Assembly: GCA_947454105.1 (NCBI GenBank)
Contig: CANGIP010000010.1
Location: forward strand, 1 to 64,000
Length of the DNA: 64,000 nucleotides
DNA from: Actinomycetota bacterium
Lineage (GTDB): Bacteria; Actinomycetota; Acidimicrobiia; Acidimicrobiales; Ilumatobacteraceae
Reading direction: 5' to 3'
Under the pieces are notes generated by a model. That model was given only the letters and a program-made list of their open reading frames with translations. It did no database searches and was not told the DNA's origin. Positions 1-7,637 of this stretch are shown here, one piece after another; position 1 is the first letter of the stretch, and every line of letters begins with the position of its first letter. Both the position numbers and the translations under genes were made by a program.

Positions 1-233
1 AGTGCGACTGCGGCGGCGTTGGCGGGGACGTTTCCTCGGCCGGTGATTTGGAGTTCGTAGACGCTGTTGGCGACGCGAGGCCCAGAACTTGCGTCTTGTG
101 TGTCGACGGTGTTGCCGCCTGGTCGGGTGTCGAGCAAACGAGCAGGCTCTATGGCCGTAAATGACTGAGAACTCGCGTGTGCAACGAGTGGACTTCCTAG
201 GGCATAGGCAAATATGCCAAAAATGAGGCTCAC
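1..233 (-). CDS. Secreted DTR-repeat protein, N-terminal part (runs off the window)
   Basis: This open frame is read on the minus strand and leaves the window at base 1. It encodes a hydrophobic stretch (LIFGIFAYALG), an AHA-S type signal-peptidase site and then EPARLLDTRPGG, which opens the same repeat seen in the large secreted proteins at 18.8, 24.4 and 55.6 kb. The start is unclear. GTG at 233 gives a signal peptide with no positive n-region. In this frame a TGA at 297-299 blocks extension, and the only codon after it that could serve is CTG at 296. Reading from GTG at 300 in another frame supplies a Lys/Arg-rich n-region that would join this frame if a T6 run near 240 were T5. The gene may therefore carry a one-base indel. 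The function of the missing remainder is unknown. Confidence 0.6.
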   Translation of the reverse strand, partial: MSLIFGIFAYALGSPLVAHASSQSFTAIEPARLLDTRPGGNTVDTQDASSGPRVANSVYELQITGRGNVPANAAAVA

Positions 234-342
234 CGAGAGAAAAATTCGGCTAGCGAATTGGCGATTGAGTGAATTCTGTCCGGTCTGTTTTTCAGTCACA
301 CACCAATAACGAAATAGTCGTGAGAATGTGACAGCTCAAGAA

Positions 343-2130
343 TTACGACAAGGCAGATAGGACGATTTTGGCGACTTGGGTGGCGGGTTCGCCGTTGTAG
401 TGCAGGCCGTCGTAACGGAAGATGCGATCGCAGTCATTGGGGTATGACGGACACACGTCGTCACGCAGGTGTACGACCTTGATTCCTAGCTCAGCAGCGA
501 CATCGTCGTAAGCGACAATCTCACACTCGGTACCCTCAACGTCTTTCGCAGTTTGATCGAGTCGGGGGACTGGCGCCACCAAGATGATGTTGGTCGCCAC
601 ACCATCAAAATATGCCACAAGACGACGAATGCGATCACGAGTGAGTTGTTGTGCTTCGGCTTCGCAGAAGTAATGCGGAGTTCCGTGCTCAACGAATCCG
701 ATACCAGTTCCGCCCCACCAAATGATTGCCGTATCAATATCAAGTTCTTGGGCGCGGGCTCGAGTGCCTTGCAAGAAAGTGACGCATTCGGGTTTGCCGT
801 ATTGATCCTGCTTATCTTCGGATGGGACACAACCGGGATCAGCGCGCACTTCAATTTCAACACCAAGTGTTTTCGCTTCGGCTTGTAATTCATCGGCGGC
901 AACCGCTGGAACAGAATCACCGAACACCATTACTCGTTGCAGTAAATCATCTGCAACTGAGTCAACGGTTGTTGGTCGTGGAGCAAGCGTGACTTCGACG
1001 TCAAGTGCTGGCGCGGTGGGAGTCGAAACAATCAGACTCACTACAACGATGGCAACTGCAACCGCCGCGACGGGCAAAAGGCTCATTCGCGGAAGACGTC
1101 GGTGTCGGATCGGAGACTCAATAAATCGATAGGAGAGGCCTGATAAGACAATAGATATTGCGGTAACTACCAAGAACCGCACCACACAATTCAGATTGTC
1201 AAATTTGTGTGAAACAACGAGCGGCCAGTGGAACAAATAAATGCCGTAACTCCAACGACCAATGAGTCGTAGCGCGGGTGACGAGAGAAGTCGATTGGAT
1301 TGGGTTGTGCTGTAGACAACTGCGGCAATGCCTGCGAGCGAAATCACAATGAGTGGTCCCGAGAACACCCAGCTGCGGTCACCCGGCAACCAGATTGCTG
1401 CTGGCACTAAAACAACGAGTGAGAAAGCAGGAAACAACCACGATGGTAAAGTCAATTTCTTGGGTGGCCAACCACGAGTTGCAATTGCTGCACCAATCAA
1501 AAAGGCAACTGCACGCGTGTCGGTTCCTTGGTACACGCGATCAATTGACAAACCTGAGTGAATACCTATGACTTGGACAAGTGCCGAAACACCAGCACCA
1601 AATACCGCAACTTTTCCAAGTGTCGAAGATGAATGTCGCTTTAAAACGTACCAAGCAACAATTGGCCACACGACATAAAACTGTTCTTCGATTGCGAGTG
1701 ACCATAAATGCCGCAGTGGGTCGGGCGTTGCAAAATGATCCCAGTAACTCGTGCCCCCAAAAATGTGCACCCAGTTAGTTGAGTAGGTGAGTGCACCCCA
1801 AATATTTCGTGCAGTGACTTCAACTTGATTGAAATGAACGAGAAAGGCAACGAGACCGAGCAAAACAATGAGAGCCGGCACCAAACGACGAATACGTCGC
1901 ATCCAAAAAGCTCCGAGAGCAACACGACCATTGCGCTGATTCTCAGCAACCATCAAACCCGTGATCAAAAAGCCTGAGATGCCAAAGAAAACGTCAACAC
2001 CGATCCAGCCGCCATCGATGACACCACTGTGAAAGGCCACGACTACTAAGACCGAGAGGGCCCTCAGTCCATCGAGGCCGGGTAAATACGGCGCTGACTG
2101 ATCAGCGCGTATTGGGTCTGACAAAGTCAT
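343..2130 (-). CDS. Membrane O-acyltransferase (acyltransferase 3 family) with C-terminal SGNH domain
   Basis: About 595 residues. The first 340 form the acyltransferase-3 (OafA/YrhL-like) domain: it opens with YLPGLDGLRALSVLVVVAFH, which contains the conserved His, and has about ten hydrophobic helices. After a linker, residues from about 400 form an SGNH hydrolase-like domain with the GDS block (MVFGDSVPAVAA) and a late DGLHY block. Such fusions transfer acyl groups across the membrane to surface polysaccharides or lipids; the acceptor here is unknown. ATG at 2130 is preferred. A TTG at 2151 is in frame but would overlap the end of the upstream dioxygenase gene. The two genes are 10 nt apart and probably cotranscribed. 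Confidence 0.85.
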   Translation of the reverse strand: MTLSDPIRADQSAPYLPGLDGLRALSVLVVVAFHSGVIDGGWIGVDVFFGISGFLITGLMVAENQRNGRVALGAFWMRRIRRLVPALIVLLGLVAFLVHFNQVEVTARNIWGALTYSTNWVHIFGGTSYWDHFATPDPLRHLWSLAIEEQFYVVWPIVAWYVLKRHSSSTLGKVAVFGAGVSALVQVIGIHSGLSIDRVYQGTDTRAVAFLIGAAIATRGWPPKKLTLPSWLFPAFSLVVLVPAAIWLPGDRSWVFSGPLIVISLAGIAAVVYSTTQSNRLLSSPALRLIGRWSYGIYLFHWPLVVSHKFDNLNCVVRFLVVTAISIVLSGLSYRFIESPIRHRRLPRMSLLPVAAVAVAIVVVSLIVSTPTAPALDVEVTLAPRPTTVDSVADDLLQRVMVFGDSVPAVAADELQAEAKTLGVEIEVRADPGCVPSEDKQDQYGKPECVTFLQGTRARAQELDIDTAIIWWGGTGIGFVEHGTPHYFCEAEAQQLTRDRIRRLVAYFDGVATNIILVAPVPRLDQTAKDVEGTECEIVAYDDVAAELGIKVVHLRDDVCPSYPNDCDRIFRYDGLHYNGEPATQVAKIVLSALS

Positions 2131-2140
2131 CGACTCATTG

Positions 2141-3001
2141 TTACTGGTCAAGCGTGGGAATCGCGGTATTCAGTCCGCCAAAAGATGACCCACCATCTTG
2201 TCCGTTCAGAACGGCAAAGGGATCTCGAATGTCGTCTTGATAGCCCAAGGCGTATGACCCAAGTGAATAGCCCGCCAACTTTTGTACGTGAGCAGGAAGT
2301 GTTCGTGCGACTTCGGGTGGGCACGACAGGTACTGATTTTCTTCTTGACGCAACCAGCCCAAGATGTAATCAACATTGAGGCCGCGCCTGATGCGATCGG
2401 ATTTGTTTGCTCCTCCGCCATGAATCGTGCGGCCGGTATAGATCACGACAGATCCCTTCGGCATTGTGGCGCCAACGGTGCGATGTGTGTCGGCGACGGC
2501 GGCTGGCGGGTCAAGCAAACTGTTTGGAATCACTCGCGTCGCACCATTTTCTTCAGTGAAGTCATCAAGTGCCCAAATTGTTGAAACTTCAACATCCATC
2601 TCTGGTGGAAATGGGAACATATTGAAACACCACTGATCGCGGTGCAAGCCCTGAGCTTGACCGCCTGGTCCGATGTTGATGATTTGGGTGAGATGAAGTT
2701 GAAACGTGTCGGCGTAGGGGCCAAGGATTATCTTGGTGATATCCAAAACGAGTGGGTGAGCGACGAGATCTACTGACGCACGTGAACGGGCCAGCAGTGC
2801 ACCGGTTCCTTTGGTCGTACGACCAGTGAAGTCCTCGCTTCCGTACGGAGTGGCCGCGATGTAAGGGTCCATCTCGACCAAGATCTGGTCGACGAGTTCG
2901 ACGGAGGCGAGGTTCTCAATGATCACACACCCGACGGTTTGCAGGGCTTGGGCGATGTCTTCAGCGGCAGCACTAGCTACAAATCTCGGAATGACAGTCA
3001 C
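2141..3001 (-). CDS. Phytanoyl-CoA dioxygenase (PhyH) family protein
   Basis: 286 residues. A cupin-type Fe(II)/2-oxoglutarate dioxygenase is indicated by the HxD motif in GLHRDQW, a distal His in YTGRTIHGGGAN, and a following Arg pair that would bind 2-oxoglutarate. Family members hydroxylate lipophilic or small organic substrates; the substrate cannot be read from the sequence. The start is GTG at 3001, supported by a TACTCT hexamer 6 nt upstream. The gene lies just upstream of the acyltransferase and may share a transcript with it. Confidence 0.85.
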   Translation of the reverse strand: MTVIPRFVASAAAEDIAQALQTVGCVIIENLASVELVDQILVEMDPYIAATPYGSEDFTGRTTKGTGALLARSRASVDLVAHPLVLDITKIILGPYADTFQLHLTQIINIGPGGQAQGLHRDQWCFNMFPFPPEMDVEVSTIWALDDFTEENGATRVIPNSLLDPPAAVADTHRTVGATMPKGSVVIYTGRTIHGGGANKSDRIRRGLNVDYILGWLRQEENQYLSCPPEVARTLPAHVQKLAGYSLGSYALGYQDDIRDPFAVLNGQDGGSSFGGLNTAIPTLDQ

Positions 3002-3007
3002 ATTGTT

Positions 3008-3013
3008 AGAGTA
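3008..3013 (-). promoter_or_regulatory. Leaderless -10 box for the PhyH gene
   Basis: On the minus strand TACTCT lies exactly 6 nt before GTG at 3001. This fits an actinobacterial TANNNT -10 element that starts transcription at or beside the start codon. No clear -35 was identified. Confidence 0.45.
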
Positions 3014-3048
3014 ACCACTGTCTCAATTATCTGCAAGAACGGAAAAAC

Positions 3049-3879
3049 ATGTTTCGTCTCACCAATATCAATAATCGCTCGGCCATTGAAGTTGACGGAG
3101 TTTTTCATGATCTAGCCAAAGTCGTTGGCGATGAATCATTGGCCGATCCGATGAACGCCATTGAGCGTTTCAGCGAGATTCATTCAGCGAGCGATAAAGC
3201 CCGTGCTGCTGGTTCGCCGGTGAGTGGACCGATTGGCGTGTGTGTGCCGAACCCCAAGAAGGTCTTCGCAATTGGGTTGAACTACCGTTCGCACGCGAGC
3301 GAGTCGGAAATGGAAGTTCCACCAGCGCCTTTAACGTTTACGAAGTTTCCGTCGTGTTTAGTTGGTCCGAATGACGACGTGGTGTTGTCAGGGCCTGCAG
3401 TTGACTGGGAAGTTGAAATCGTTGTGGTCATCGGAAAGGGTGGCAAGAACATCGCCGAGGCATCATCGTGGAGCCATGTTGCCGGAATCACTCTTGGTCA
3501 AGACATCAGTGATCGAATGGTGCAAATGACCGGGAAGCCACCGCAATTCAGTTTGGGCAAGAGTTTTGACAGCTTTGGCCCCATCGGACCAGTCATTGCT
3601 TCTGTTGATTCGTTCAGTAATCCTGATGACATCGGAATTTGGTGTGATGTGGCGGGTCAACGAATGCAAGAAGCGCGTACGACTGATCTCATTTTCAATA
3701 TCCCATTCTTGATTTCGTATCTCTCAAGCATTTGCACGCTTGAACCCGGCGACATCATTTTCACGGGTACGCCCGATGGAGTTGGTGCAGCACGCGGTCA
3801 ATTCTTGAAAGCAGGCGATGTGATTGAGAGCGGTGCTGATGTCATCGGCACGCTTCGCAATGTGTGCATTGAGAAATGA
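3049..3879 (+). CDS. Fumarylacetoacetate hydrolase (FAH) family protein
   Basis: 276 residues. The C-terminal FAH fold begins near residue 65: LNYRSHASE, the metal-binding DWEVEIVVVIGKG block, GITLGQDISDR, a SFDSFGPIGP segment and the closing FTGTPDGVG. The N-terminal 60 residues match the small N-domain of the family. Relatives hydrolyse C-C bonds or decarboxylate/isomerise 2-keto acids late in aromatic degradation, or act as acylpyruvases. The exact substrate is unknown. It is transcribed divergently from the PhyH gene and converges, with only 5 nt between stops, on the dienelactone hydrolase gene. Confidence 0.9.
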   Translation: MFRLTNINNRSAIEVDGVFHDLAKVVGDESLADPMNAIERFSEIHSASDKARAAGSPVSGPIGVCVPNPKKVFAIGLNYRSHASESEMEVPPAPLTFTKFPSCLVGPNDDVVLSGPAVDWEVEIVVVIGKGGKNIAEASSWSHVAGITLGQDISDRMVQMTGKPPQFSLGKSFDSFGPIGPVIASVDSFSNPDDIGIWCDVAGQRMQEARTTDLIFNIPFLISYLSSICTLEPGDIIFTGTPDGVGAARGQFLKAGDVIESGADVIGTLRNVCIEK

Positions 3880-3884
3880 CTAGT

Positions 3885-4586
3885 TCAGAAAACTTCGGCG
3901 AAAATATCGCGCATTGCTTGCCACGAACGATCATCAGCATTCTTGTCATACAAAACGCCTGGACGTGAACCGTCGGCTCCGGGGTTAGTAAAACTGTGCT
4001 GAGCACCGCCATACACATTCATTCGCCAGTCGGCTTTGGCATCAGTCATTTCTTTTTCGAAGGCAATGCGTTGATCGGGCGGGATCATCGGATCATCGGC
4101 GCCGATGCAGACCAAGACTTTTGCGGTAATTGCACCTTCAACAACTTTGGTTGATGTGCTGAGACCTGAGTGGAAACCAACAATCGCTGCGAGATCGGTT
4201 CCGGCGCGTACCAATTCAAGACACATTGTTCCGCCAAAGCAATAACCAATTGCTGCAATGCGAGTTATGTCAACACGTGGCTGACTCAATAAAACATTGA
4301 GACCTGCCTTGGCGCGCTTCAACGTTTCATCAGGTGACGTGATGAGTGCCATCAATTTAGTCATCATGTCTTCGAGCGGAACCATCTTGCCGTCGCCGTG
4401 ATAATCAAGAGCGAATGCCACAAAACCAAGAGCCGCCAAACGATCGGCTTTGGTAAAGGTGTTCTCTGAAATTCCGGGTCCTTCATGGCACACCAAAACT
4501 CCGGGAGCTTTTCCTTCGCCATCGGGCAGGGCAAGGTAACCAATGTAAGTGACGCCTTCTAATTCATAACTGATGTGTTGTCCCAT
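3885..4586 (-). CDS. Dienelactone hydrolase family protein
   Basis: 233 residues, alpha/beta hydrolase fold of the dienelactone hydrolase type. The nucleophile is the Cys in GYCFGGTMC, with the Asp in GADDPMIPP and the His in GGAQHSFTNP completing a Cys-Asp-His triad. The family opens cyclic lactones in chlorocatechol pathways, but many members are general esterases. It is the last gene of a likely operon (MFS transporter, Nudix hydrolase, this gene), with 3 nt separating it from the Nudix gene. Confidence 0.9.
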   Translation of the reverse strand: MGQHISYELEGVTYIGYLALPDGEGKAPGVLVCHEGPGISENTFTKADRLAALGFVAFALDYHGDGKMVPLEDMMTKLMALITSPDETLKRAKAGLNVLLSQPRVDITRIAAIGYCFGGTMCLELVRAGTDLAAIVGFHSGLSTSTKVVEGAITAKVLVCIGADDPMIPPDQRIAFEKEMTDAKADWRMNVYGGAQHSFTNPGADGSRPGVLYDKNADDRSWQAMRDIFAEVF

Positions 4587-4589
4587 GGT

Positions 4590-5078
4590 TCATCCTTCTT
4601 TGGGTAGTGATGCAACAAGTTTTGGTAAGACATGGGGCCATGAACTACGCAGGCCGGGGTGTAAATCAAATCCTTCAACGGTTGACAGTCCTATCCAACG
4701 AACTTCATCGCTTTCGTAGTTGGCTTCGTGCGCTCCCACATCGCCAGTGACATGAGCAATCACGGTGTCGTAACGCCAGTTGCCATGGTCATCTGAATAG
4801 ATGTCTTTAATGGCTAAAAATCGCGGATCTATTCCGGCTTCTTCATATGCTTCGCGAATTGCAGCCTCGATCGAATCTTCGTGAGAGTCAAGCGCTCCAC
4901 CGGGTATCGCCCAGGTTCCACCGCCGTGAGTCCATGCGGCTCGTAGTTGTAGCAACACATGGGGTTCGCCCATGTCGAAGCGCACCATCAATAAACCGGC
5001 AGCGCCGTGAAGACCCCAATGGCGATAACCGCAATTGCAAAAGACCCAGCCGTCACCGTCACGAAAACCCATGATCAA
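4590..5078 (-). CDS. Nudix hydrolase
   Basis: 162 residues. The Nudix box is intact: GGALDSHED followed by REAYEEAGI, giving the G-x5-E-x7-REUxEExGU pattern. The N-terminus carries CNCGYRHWG, a Cys-rich lead-in typical of an actinobacterial Nudix subgroup. It probably hydrolyses a nucleoside diphosphate derivative; the substrate is unknown. Its ATG overlaps the MFS gene stop by 4 nt (ATGA), which implies translational coupling. Confidence 0.9.
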   Translation of the reverse strand: MIMGFRDGDGWVFCNCGYRHWGLHGAAGLLMVRFDMGEPHVLLQLRAAWTHGGGTWAIPGGALDSHEDSIEAAIREAYEEAGIDPRFLAIKDIYSDDHGNWRYDTVIAHVTGDVGAHEANYESDEVRWIGLSTVEGFDLHPGLRSSWPHVLPKLVASLPKEG

Positions 5079-6247
5079 GATGTTGGCACAGCGACAGGCG
5101 CGGCGCGGTGTTCAGGGCCAGCAAGCATCAAGCCCGAGAGAACCAAAACAACCATCATGCTTGCAGTGATCGAAAAGGTAGGACCTCGACCCAGATGGTC
5201 ATAGCTCCAGCCGGCAAAACTCGCAGCAATTCCTCCGGTGAGGGTCTGCAAGCCACCAAGCAAACCTTGGGCGCCGGCTTGACGTTCTGGGGGAGCCGCC
5301 TGGCCGACCGCAACGCCAGCGCTCGTCACCGTAAACCCATCATTCACAATGTGGAAAAAGAACACGCCCATCATGAGATATGGGCTTGGCAAGAAGCCAT
5401 ACATCGTCATACATAGAGCACCTACGATGCCGCCGATCGCGCCAACTCGGTACGCACCTTTGTTCTGAGCGAGTCGGCCGCCAATCGGACCAAGAAAGAT
5501 CATCGGTAGTGCGAAAAGGCTGACACCAGCATTGGCCATCCACTCGGGACCCTTCAAGTCATCCATCATGATTGACCACAATGAATCAAAAGTTCCGATC
5601 ATTAAGAACAATGCGAGGCCAATCAGCACTGCGCCCGACACTGCAGGAATTTTCAATAGGTCAAATGCCAAACGTTCGCTTGGTCGATCAATTTTGGCTG
5701 TTTCTGGAACATCAACGCGACTTAAGACAATGGTGACGACGAGTACCGCAGCACTGATGATGATGAAAGGTGCCGCGATCCCAATGGTGTCAACGGTCAA
5801 AACCGAAATGACTGGGCCTAGTGCAAAGCCAGCAATATCGACGCTGAGCAACTTGCCCATATTGCCGCCAAGATTTTCGGGATCGGAAACAATCACAATT
5901 TTCCGAAGCGCTGGTAGTGACATGCCGCCGCCAATGCCCATCAATAGACGACCGATCAATAGCAAAACAAAGTTGTGGCCAAATCCCATGAACAAACAGC
6001 CAATGATGACAAGGAGGAATCCGCTCATCATGAGTACCTTGGCCCGCCCGCGATCGGCAAGTGGAGCAATCGAAATTTGGCTCAAGAAGGCTGAAAAGAA
6101 TCCCGCAGCAAGCACGAGGCCAAGTCGTGATTCGCTGATGCCGTATTTGTCGCGATAGTCATCAAGCATCGTGAACATCACGCCATAAGTTGATGACATG
6201 AGCAACGTCGCGAGTTGAAGCGTACGAAAGAGACGCTTCAAGGGCAT
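5075..6247 (-). CDS. MFS transporter
   Basis: 390 residues with about twelve hydrophobic helices. The loop between helices 2 and 3 carries PLADRGRAKVLM, a variant of the MFS loop motif, and a Gly-rich RLLMGIGGGMSLPA helix follows. It is likely an efflux or uptake carrier driven by proton motive force, substrate unknown. It heads an operon with the overlapping Nudix gene and the dienelactone hydrolase. Confidence 0.9.
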   Translation of the reverse strand: MPLKRLFRTLQLATLLMSSTYGVMFTMLDDYRDKYGISESRLGLVLAAGFFSAFLSQISIAPLADRGRAKVLMMSGFLLVIIGCLFMGFGHNFVLLLIGRLLMGIGGGMSLPALRKIVIVSDPENLGGNMGKLLSVDIAGFALGPVISVLTVDTIGIAAPFIIISAAVLVVTIVLSRVDVPETAKIDRPSERLAFDLLKIPAVSGAVLIGLALFLMIGTFDSLWSIMMDDLKGPEWMANAGVSLFALPMIFLGPIGGRLAQNKGAYRVGAIGGIVGALCMTMYGFLPSPYLMMGVFFFHIVNDGFTVTSAGVAVGQAAPPERQAGAQGLLGGLQTLTGGIAASFAGWSYDHLGRGPTFSITASMMVVLVLSGLMLAGPEHRAAPVAVPTS

Positions 6248-6268
6248 AGAAGAAACCTTAGTTCTTGA

Positions 6269-6760
6269 TCAGTGTGTCGGTGCAGGTGCGTGCGTGGCAA
6301 TGAGCGCGTCAAGCGCATCTGCACTGAGTTCTTCAAGTGCCGAACACGAATGCAATACCTCAATCACCTGCGCGTCAGGGTGCACGGACGCGATAGATCG
6401 CCAGGCGTTTGCACCTTGACGTTCGGCGTTGGCCTGAATGCGCAATTGGTCCCAAATGTCATATGGGGCAAATGCGTCGTAATAGGTCTGCGTTGCTTGA
6501 GGAAGCGGGGCGAGAAGTCCATCGCGTAACGCTTCATCGAGAGCAAAGGCTCCTTCAATACGATTGGCAATTTCGTCTTCACTTTCTGCGCACTCAAGAA
6601 GAACAGCCGAATGTTCAGGCAACTGTTCGGCCCAGATGCGATAACGATTTGCTGCACCGCGTTCTAGTAATGCCAAAAATCGGGGGCGAGTGCCATCGGG
6701 AACTTTTGAAATAAACGGACTCAGTAATTCGCCAAATTTTGGGATTTCTAACGCTGTCAT
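6269..6760 (-). CDS. Conserved hypothetical protein
   Basis: 163 residues, mostly alpha-helical by composition, acidic and soluble, without a signal peptide or membrane helix. I do not recognise a family. Segments such as RGAANRYRIWAE and NAERQGANAWRSI suggest a small helical bundle. The ATG at 6760 has a TAAGGT hexamer 6 nt upstream, which supports both the reality of the gene and the start. It is divergent from the TauD-family gene and may share regulation with it. Confidence 0.65.
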   Translation of the reverse strand: MTALEIPKFGELLSPFISKVPDGTRPRFLALLERGAANRYRIWAEQLPEHSAVLLECAESEDEIANRIEGAFALDEALRDGLLAPLPQATQTYYDAFAPYDIWDQLRIQANAERQGANAWRSIASVHPDAQVIEVLHSCSALEELSADALDALIATHAPAPTH

Positions 6761-6766
6761 ACCTAA

Positions 6767-6785
6767 ACCTTAGAACAGTTAGGGT
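6767..6785. promoter_or_regulatory. Divergent leaderless -10 boxes
   Basis: Minus strand: TAAGGT at 6767-6772, 6 nt before the ATG at 6760. Plus strand: TAGGGT at 6780-6785, 6 nt before the ATG at 6792. The 31-bp gap thus holds two back-to-back leaderless promoters. Confidence 0.5.
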
Positions 6786-6791
6786 TGAAGT

Positions 6792-7637
6792 ATGCCAATC
6801 AAAGCCCAACCATTGACGGGAGTTTTTGCTACTGAAGTTTCAGGCATCGATCTTGCCTCCCTCGGTGACCATGAGCTTGCAGAATTACGGGCATTGATGT
6901 GTGAACACGAGGTCCTGGTCGTACGAGATCAATCCCTTGAACCGGCGCAACAAAGTGCATTTTCTCGTCGTCTTGGACCATTTGGCGAAGTGCCCTTCAT
7001 TGCGACGATGGACGAATTCCCCGAAGTCATTCGGGTAGTCAAAGAAGCCGATGAAGGATCTGCCTTCAATTTCGGTGGTGCGTGGCACTCAGACTTCTCG
7101 TTTCAGGCAGAACCACCTTCGTTCACAATTCTGTCGGCCGTCGATGTTCCGACTTGGGGCGGTGACACGTGTTTTGCCTCGATGACGGCGGCCTGGAATG
7201 CACTTCACGCGCCAATGCAAGATCGTCTTCGCGAACTGAATGCTGTTCATTCTGCTCGCGATGCTTACTCACCAAAAATGCAGGCATTGCACACCGGAAT
7301 GAGTGGTATGCAGATCGTGTGTGATGAGTCGGCTAATGAATTTGAAATTCATCCGTTAGTGCCAGTGCATCCAGAAACCGGAAAAGAAGTTTTGTATTTC
7401 AATCGTGCCTATGTGCGTGAGATTGAAAACATGCCAGATGGTGAAGCTCAATCTCTGATGGCATTTTTGCACTTGCATACAACCGACGTGAAATTTATGT
7501 ATCGGCATCGTTGGCAAGCAGGCGATGTTGTGATTTGGGATAACCGATCAACCCAGCACGTCGCGCTCAATGACTATGCCGGATTTCGTCGCGAGCTACG
7601 ACGAACCACAATCGCTGGTGAATCACCGAAACGCTAG
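6792..7637 (+). CDS. TauD/TfdA family Fe(II)/2-oxoglutarate dioxygenase
   Basis: 281 residues. The HxD iron site is in AWHSDFSF (about residue 97), followed by the Thr-containing WGGDTCFASM block. The distal His is in IWDNRSTQHVAL, and RRTTIAGE holds the 2-oxoglutarate Arg. Family members hydroxylate taurine, 2,4-D, alkyl sulfates or related compounds, releasing the product. The substrate is unknown, and no sulfonate or phenoxyacid transporter lies nearby. Its TAG stop directly abuts the stop of the convergent DUF2207 gene. Confidence 0.9.
   Translation: MPIKAQPLTGVFATEVSGIDLASLGDHELAELRALMCEHEVLVVRDQSLEPAQQSAFSRRLGPFGEVPFIATMDEFPEVIRVVKEADEGSAFNFGGAWHSDFSFQAEPPSFTILSAVDVPTWGGDTCFASMTAAWNALHAPMQDRLRELNAVHSARDAYSPKMQALHTGMSGMQIVCDESANEFEIHPLVPVHPETGKEVLYFNRAYVREIENMPDGEAQSLMAFLHLHTTDVKFMYRHRWQAGDVVIWDNRSTQHVALNDYAGFRRELRRTTIAGESPKR

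Noticed and set aside
2870-2900. Partial match to the 52-bp element end (AGATCTGGTCG) in the PhyH gene
   Set aside because: Only a short end-like string inside a conserved coding region, with no interior or second arm.
5532-6158. Long plus-strand frame opposite the MFS gene
   Set aside because: It is antisense to a well-supported transporter, with composition biased by the opposing codons and no recognisable domain.
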